The translations under genes were made by a program, and so were the position numbers. Below, piece by piece: positions 35,233 through 39,663 of a stretch of DNA of 39,663 bases; position 1 is the stretch's first letter, and each line of letters opens with the position of its first letter. The stretch spans positions 14,065 through 53,727 of the forward strand of contig JAECRA010000029.1 of NCBI GenBank assembly GCA_015999985.1, given 5' to 3'. The notes under the pieces were generated by a model, which was given only the letters and a program-made list of their open reading frames with translations, ran no database searches and had not been told where the DNA came from. The DNA is from Comamonadaceae bacterium (GTDB lineage Bacteria > Pseudomonadota > Gammaproteobacteria > Burkholderiales > Burkholderiaceae_C).

Positions 35233-35445
35233 TTGTCGTTGATGTGTCCGCCCTCGCGCGAGCGGGGACCAACACCGAAAAAATCAGCGATGAACCACGG
35301 GGAAGAAATGACAAAAGGTAATGCCAGGGGTCTCATTTGGAAGAGGTCGCTACGGGGGCGATCCCTATCATTCAACGCACCCCTTGACGTGAGCGCGACG
35401 CTCCTCAAGTCGATCGGGCTAACTTAAAAAAATCAGGAGACACCA

Positions 35446-36432
35446 ATGCAAATAGCACGCCGAGCCGGGTGGCTCATCAAGACGCTCGCGATCGCCGGAT
35501 CAGTCTTCGCGCATTCCGCTATGGCCCAGCCGAACTATCCTTCGCGTCCGATTCAGGTCATCGTTCCCTATGCGGCGGGCGGGACCACTGATCTCGCGGG
35601 TCGTATTGTGGCTAAAGCGTTGAGTGAACAGTTGAATCAAGCCGTGGTCGTCGAAAACAAGGTGGGTGCGGCCGGTTCAGTGGGTGTAAGTCAAGCCGTG
35701 CGTTCCGCGCCCGATGGCTACACCATGGCGGTATCAGGAGTGTCTGCGACGCTGCTGCATCAACTGCTGGGACGCAAGCTTCCTTACGACCCGCAGGCCG
35801 ACCTCAACTCAGTCGCCTACATGGGCTCCTCCGGAATGGTCGTGATCACGCGCAAGGATTCGAACTTCAAGAACCTACGTCAAGTGATTGAGCATGCGAA
35901 GACAAATCCTGGCGTAGTGACCTTTGGTTCAGCGGGTAACGCCTCGCCTGGGCACCTGGCCACCGAGTACATCGCCAGCATGGCAAAAATCAAGATGACG
36001 CACGTGCCTTACGCGGGCGACTCCGCTTTGATGGGCGATCTTATGTCGGGCCGCATCGACATTGCGACGGTCGGTATCGCCAGCGTGTTCTCCCACATGA
36101 GTGCGGGCTCCATTTCAGCGTTGGGGTTGACCTCCCGCGAGCGTCTTGCATCCTTCCCCAACTTGCCGACGGTGGCTGAAGCAGGGTTGAGTGGCTACGA
36201 GGCAGATATCTGGAATCTGTTGGTGCTTCCGAAGGGGACGCCCTCGCAGATTGACGCCAAACTCAATGCGACGGTCAATCAGTTGATGGCCGATAAAGGC
36301 GTGCGTGAAGCTCTGCTCAACATTGGTTTCACGGCGCGCCCCATGAGTCTTTCAGAGATCCGCGACTTCATCAATGTCGAGCGGGTGAAATGGGGCGCGA
36401 TCATCCGCGACGCCAAGATCAAGATCGACTAA
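35446..36432 (+). CDS. Bug-family tripartite tricarboxylate transporter receptor
   Basis: This 328-residue periplasmic binding protein has signal peptide MQIARRAGWLIKTLAIAGSVFAHSAMAQ. The mature start, YPSRPIQVIVPYAAGGTTDLAGR, is the Bug/TctC hallmark; its first loop binds the ligand carboxylate through water. APDGYTMAVSG, KLPYDPQ.DLNSVAYMG and HVPYAGDSALMGDLMSGRID follow. GGAG lies 8 nt before the ATG. The membrane subunits TctA/TctB are not in the window, as is common for orphan Bug proteins. The ligand is likely a carboxylic acid used by the flanking enzymes. Confidence 0.93.
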   Translation: MQIARRAGWLIKTLAIAGSVFAHSAMAQPNYPSRPIQVIVPYAAGGTTDLAGRIVAKALSEQLNQAVVVENKVGAAGSVGVSQAVRSAPDGYTMAVSGVSATLLHQLLGRKLPYDPQADLNSVAYMGSSGMVVITRKDSNFKNLRQVIEHAKTNPGVVTFGSAGNASPGHLATEYIASMAKIKMTHVPYAGDSALMGDLMSGRIDIATVGIASVFSHMSAGSISALGLTSRERLASFPNLPTVAEAGLSGYEADIWNLLVLPKGTPSQIDAKLNATVNQLMADKGVREALLNIGFTARPMSLSEIRDFINVERVKWGAIIRDAKIKID

Positions 36433-36481
36433 ATCGCGCTCGGCGGGCCCCTGAGGTCTACCGACACACACGAGAAACACC

Positions 36482-37879
36482 ATGCCCAAGATCATTCCAG
36501 TTCGTAATCCACGCACGGGTCAGTATGACTACGAACTCAAGACGACCGACGTTGAGTCTTTACCGAAAATTGCCGCCGAGTTAAGGAGCCACCATGCCGA
36601 CTGGGTGGCCTTGGGTCTGGAGGGGCGCCTCAAGGTACTTAACGCCTGGCGTGTAGAGATGGAGAAAGCACGTGGCGCAATCCTTGATGCGGTCGTAGCG
36701 GACACTGGTCGGCTCATCGAGTCAGAAAAGGAAATGCAGCGCCTGCCAGCCAGTATCGATCGGTTGGCAATCATGGCTCGCGAAGTATTTGCCGAGAGAA
36801 CACTTTCCCTTCGTTCAATGAAGGGTGTGGAGGTGCACGGTGGTCTTAGCCCTTTCCCGTTGGTGGGCGTGATCAGCCCGTGGAACTTCCCGCTGTCGAG
36901 TTCGCTGTTGGACACCATCCCAGCGCTGGTAGCGGGCTGCACTGCGATCGTCAAACCCAGTGAGATTACACCGCGCTTTGTGGAGCCTCTGCTCGAAACC
37001 CTCCGCAAGGTGCCAGAAATGTACGCTGTGCTCCGCTACGTGAACGGCGACAAGGAAATCGGCGAGGCTCTGATTGGCCAGGTCGATGCCATCTGCTTCA
37101 CTGGTAGCGCAGCCACGGGCCAGAAAGTGGCCGAGGCTGCTGGCCGAGCCTTCATCCCCGCGTTCCTGGAGTTAGGGGGAAAGGATCCCGTCATCGTAAC
37201 GGCCAGCGCCGATATCGACAAAGCAGCGGCAGGTGTTTTGAGTGGCTCGGTCGCGAACGCCGGTCAGGTGTGCGTGTCGCTCGAACGCATCTATGTGGAC
37301 CGGAAAATCTCTGAGTCGTTTGTTGAGAAGCTGGTTGAAAAAGCACAGCAGCTCAAGCTGGCCTATCCGACGTTGAATGATGGAACCATAGGTCCCATCA
37401 TTCTCGAACGGCAGGCACACGCCATTAATCAGCATTTGAATGATGCGGTGGCCAAGGGCGCGCGCATTCGGTGCGGTGGTTTGGTCGAGCAGAGGGATGG
37501 CGGGTGGTGGGCGTCGCCCACTGTCGTCACCGATGTGGATCACAACATGATGCTCATGACGGATGAGACCTTCGGGCCGATCATGCCCGTGATGGCCTAC
37601 GACACCGTCGAAGACGCTGTCCGATTGGCCAACGATAGTACCTACGGGCTGAGCGGAGCAGTGTTCTCGGGATCGTCCGAAGAAGGGCTGGGTATAGCCA
37701 GGCGCATGGAGGTGGGTGCGGTGAGCATCAACAGCAGCGGTCTAGGAACTGCAGCCATTGGCGAGGGTGATTTTCACGAAAAGAACGCCTTCAAACAGTC
37801 CGGACTTGCTGGCTCTCGATTGGGCTACGACTCGATCACGCGGTTCATGCGCAAGAAGGCTTACCTCATTCAGAACTGA
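36482..37879 (+). CDS. Aldehyde dehydrogenase (NAD(P)-dependent)
   Basis: This 465-residue ALDH-superfamily enzyme has VGVISPWNFPLSS, KPSEITPRF, the nucleotide-loop FTGSAATGQKV, the general base Glu230 in LELGGKDPV and nucleophile Cys264 in NAGQVCVSLERIYV. The 34-residue Glu-Cys spacing is standard. TDETFGPIMPV and GAVSINSSGLG are further family motifs. It would oxidise an aldehyde to an acid, giving a substrate for the acyl-CoA synthetase. The subgroup resembles coniferyl/succinate-semialdehyde-like enzymes, but the substrate is undetermined. It starts 49 bp after the Bug gene and is likely co-transcribed. Confidence 0.93.
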   Translation: MPKIIPVRNPRTGQYDYELKTTDVESLPKIAAELRSHHADWVALGLEGRLKVLNAWRVEMEKARGAILDAVVADTGRLIESEKEMQRLPASIDRLAIMAREVFAERTLSLRSMKGVEVHGGLSPFPLVGVISPWNFPLSSSLLDTIPALVAGCTAIVKPSEITPRFVEPLLETLRKVPEMYAVLRYVNGDKEIGEALIGQVDAICFTGSAATGQKVAEAAGRAFIPAFLELGGKDPVIVTASADIDKAAAGVLSGSVANAGQVCVSLERIYVDRKISESFVEKLVEKAQQLKLAYPTLNDGTIGPIILERQAHAINQHLNDAVAKGARIRCGGLVEQRDGGWWASPTVVTDVDHNMMLMTDETFGPIMPVMAYDTVEDAVRLANDSTYGLSGAVFSGSSEEGLGIARRMEVGAVSINSSGLGTAAIGEGDFHEKNAFKQSGLAGSRLGYDSITRFMRKKAYLIQN

Positions 37880-37927
37880 TAGCAACGGCGCACGCTTGGC
37901 AGCTGCGTCGTCAATGGAGAACACAAG

Positions 37928-38689
37928 ATGCTCGATTTTTCAGACAAGATAGTTTTTATAACTGGTGCCAGCGGCGGGCTGGGCGGCCAGATGGCGCGAG
38001 ACTTCGCCCGTGCTGGCGCGAGCCTGGTGGTTCACAACTATGGCCTGGCGGACGCTACTCAGCGGTTGTGCGCTGATTTGTCGGCGCTAGGCACGCGGCA
38101 TTTGCTGGTCGAAGGCGATCTTACCGACCAGGCTGTGGTTCAGGCCATGGCCAAGCAAATTGACGAAACCTTTGGTCGCCTGGATGTGTTAGTAAACAAC
38201 GCCGGAGCTTCGCCTGACAAGATGGCGTTTCCCGAGACGCCGGCGGCCATATGGGACAAGATCGTGGCCATCAACCTTCGTTCCGTTTTCCTGGTGACTC
38301 AAGCATGTCTACCGCTGTTGGAGCGATCCAAGCGCGGCCGCGTCATCAACATCAGTTCCACTGCTGCGCGCAATGGTGGTGCGCCTGGTGGAGCAGCATA
38401 CGCGACTGCCAAGGGGGCGGTGTCGACCTTGACCAAGGCTCTTGCCAAAGACTTCTGCGCCAAAGGCATTCTTGTCAACGCTGTGGCGCCCGGCTTGATT
38501 GACACGCCGTTCTATGGCGATGTGAATGTGGCGGACAAATATGCCGAGCGATTGAAAACCATTCCGCTGCGGCGGGTTGGCGCGCCCAGCGACATTGCAG
38601 GCCCCGTACTCTTTCTCGCGTCGTCGTTGGCTGACTACATCACCGGTGAAGTGCTGGAAGTCAGCGGCGGCCTCTCGCTGATGGCTTGA
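37928..38689 (+). CDS. SDR-family oxidoreductase
   Basis: This 253-residue classical short-chain dehydrogenase has the cofactor motif TGASGGLGG (residues 12-20), NNAG, the catalytic Ser in INISSTAARNGG and Tyr158-x3-Lys162 (YATAK). GRVINIS, VNAVAPGLIDTPFY and the terminal ITGEVLEVSGGLS are normal. Position 2 after beta-2 (HNYGLAD) lacks the usual Asp or Arg discriminator, so NAD versus NADP preference is unclear. It probably interconverts an alcohol and a ketone or aldehyde next to the ALDH; FabG-type 3-oxoacyl reduction is the alternative. It starts 48 bp after the ALDH. Confidence 0.92.
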   Translation: MLDFSDKIVFITGASGGLGGQMARDFARAGASLVVHNYGLADATQRLCADLSALGTRHLLVEGDLTDQAVVQAMAKQIDETFGRLDVLVNNAGASPDKMAFPETPAAIWDKIVAINLRSVFLVTQACLPLLERSKRGRVINISSTAARNGGAPGGAAYATAKGAVSTLTKALAKDFCAKGILVNAVAPGLIDTPFYGDVNVADKYAERLKTIPLRRVGAPSDIAGPVLFLASSLADYITGEVLEVSGGLSLMA

Positions 38690-38721
38690 AGATTATTTAA
38701 TTATCAAAAAGGAGCATTCCC

Positions 38722-39663
38722 ATGAGAATATCCCGTTCTGCGGTCGCGCGCCGCGCCGTACTGACCTTGTTTGCCGCGACTTCGTTGGCCGCGCCTTTGG
38801 CCTCATTCGCAGCGGATTACCCCACACGACCGATTCGCATGATCGTGCCATTTCCTCCCGGTGGCGCTACCGATCTGGTGTCGCGCCGCATGGCACTTGC
38901 GATGGAGAAGGATCTCGGCCAGACCGTCATCGTTGATAACCGGGGTGGAGCTGGCGGCATCATCGGTGCGGAGGCTGTGGCGAAGGCCGAGCCGGACGGC
39001 TACACCATCTTGTCGACGACCGCAGGGGTGCATGTAGTCAACCCGGCCATCTATCCAAAGCTGCCCTACGATCCGCTCAAGAGCTTTGAGCCGATTTCCC
39101 AATCTGTGGTCGCTCCGCTGGCCCTGGTGGTCCTGAGCAAGTCGCCATTCAAGACGGCGCAGGAGCTCATTGACTTCGCGAAGAAGAACCCGGGTAAGCT
39201 TTCCTACGGAAGCGCGGGCAGTGGCTCCTCTTTGCACCAGAACGGTGAGATGTTCAAAGATGCGGCGGGCGTGGACATTTTGCACGTGCCTTACAAAGGT
39301 GCAGGCCCCGCGGTGACCGATTTCCGTGGCGGCAGAGTCGACATGATGTTCTCCTATGTGGGCTCGGTCATGCCCAGCGTGAAGACTGGTGAGTACCGGT
39401 TGCTGGCCATCGGCAGCCCTAAGCGCCTACCCCTGATTGCAGACACACCCACGGTTGGAGAAATCTTGGGTCAACCGGGTTTTGACGCCGACACCTGGAC
39501 AGGCTTGGCAGCGCCTGCTGGAACGCCGCCGGCGATCATTGCTCGCCTGAACAAAGCCGTGCATGCAGCTCTGGAAGCCAATAAGGAGTACTTCCAGACC
39601 AACGGCTACGTGATCATTGGCGGAACCTCGGATCAGATGAAGCAGCGCATCCAGAGTGAACTC
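38722..39663 (+). CDS. Second Bug-family receptor (3' partial)
   Basis: The frame is open to the window edge, giving 314 codons of a protein usually ~325 long, so only a few C-terminal residues are missing. GGAG lies 7 nt before the ATG. The signal peptide ends LASFAADYPTRPIRMIVP, followed by PPGGATDLVSRRMA, EPDGYTILSTTAG, KLPYDPLKSFEPIS, HVPYKGAGPAVTDFRGGRVD and SPKRLPLIADTPTVGE, all Bug motifs. It is clearly diverged from the receptor at 35446, so the two probably bind different acids. Membrane partners, if any, would be downstream. Confidence 0.92.
   Translation, partial: MRISRSAVARRAVLTLFAATSLAAPLASFAADYPTRPIRMIVPFPPGGATDLVSRRMALAMEKDLGQTVIVDNRGGAGGIIGAEAVAKAEPDGYTILSTTAGVHVVNPAIYPKLPYDPLKSFEPISQSVVAPLALVVLSKSPFKTAQELIDFAKKNPGKLSYGSAGSGSSLHQNGEMFKDAAGVDILHVPYKGAGPAVTDFRGGRVDMMFSYVGSVMPSVKTGEYRLLAIGSPKRLPLIADTPTVGEILGQPGFDADTWTGLAAPAGTPPAIIARLNKAVHAALEANKEYFQTNGYVIIGGTSDQMKQRIQSEL

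Noticed and set aside
35290..35427. Short open frame (about 46 codons, inner ATG at 35308 after GGGGAAG) before the first Bug gene
   Set aside because: A passable ribosome binding site exists, but the peptide matches nothing I know and lies in a leader region; too weak to list as a gene.

Overview
The window looks like chromosome of a GC-rich betaproteobacterium, most likely Burkholderiales and probably Comamonadaceae. The evidence is two Bug-type tripartite-tricarboxylate solute receptors, an IPTL-CTERM surface protein, the ilvE / CHCC zinc-finger / O-antigen ligase gene order, and overall codon use. No rRNA, tRNA, CRISPR array, integrase or transposase is visible.

Layout. 1-5150 holds surface and envelope genes: the 3' end of a tandem-repeat protein with an IPTL-CTERM tail, a LysR regulator, two lipoproteins and a SAM methyltransferase. 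5240-8833 holds exodeoxyribonuclease III, a PaiB-like FMN protein and a TerC/CBS/CorC membrane protein. 8879-13712 is a compact respiratory locus: a diheme cytochrome c diverges from a monoheme cytochrome lipoprotein, a cytochrome-c-fused oxidase subunit II and a fused subunit I-III, making a caa3-type terminal oxidase. 13831-17833 holds a glyoxalase-II-like hydrolase, divergent dadA and lrp-type genes with a candidate operator, and an AmpG-like permease. 17969-20039 is a two-component system. 20166-24340, on the minus strand, holds a glycosyltransferase, an O-antigen ligase, a CHCC zinc finger, ilvE and a small membrane protein. 24637-28304, also minus, is a proVWX glycine-betaine/proline uptake operon with a candidate promoter, a long leader, a hairpin over the proV ribosome binding site and a terminator.

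28860-29041 is a 182-bp imperfect palindrome with 22-nt inverted ends, resembling a non-autonomous repeat. It stops 7 nt before the first gene of a catabolic cluster (29049-39663). The cluster encodes a DUF35/OB-fold protein with a degenerate zinc ribbon, a thiolase-fold protein without the usual nucleophilic Cys, two acyl-CoA dehydrogenases whose cofactor motifs are split between them, a fused ADP-forming acyl-CoA synthetase, a Bug receptor, an aldehyde dehydrogenase, an SDR oxidoreductase and a second, truncated Bug receptor. I read this as uptake and beta-oxidation-like breakdown of an unidentified carboxylic acid or its aldehyde or alcohol precursor. C-C cleavage would be by a thiolase-fold/DUF35 pair, as in steroid side-chain catabolism. 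No enoyl-CoA hydratase is seen, so the pathway is incomplete here. This cluster is the best candidate for an undescribed system.
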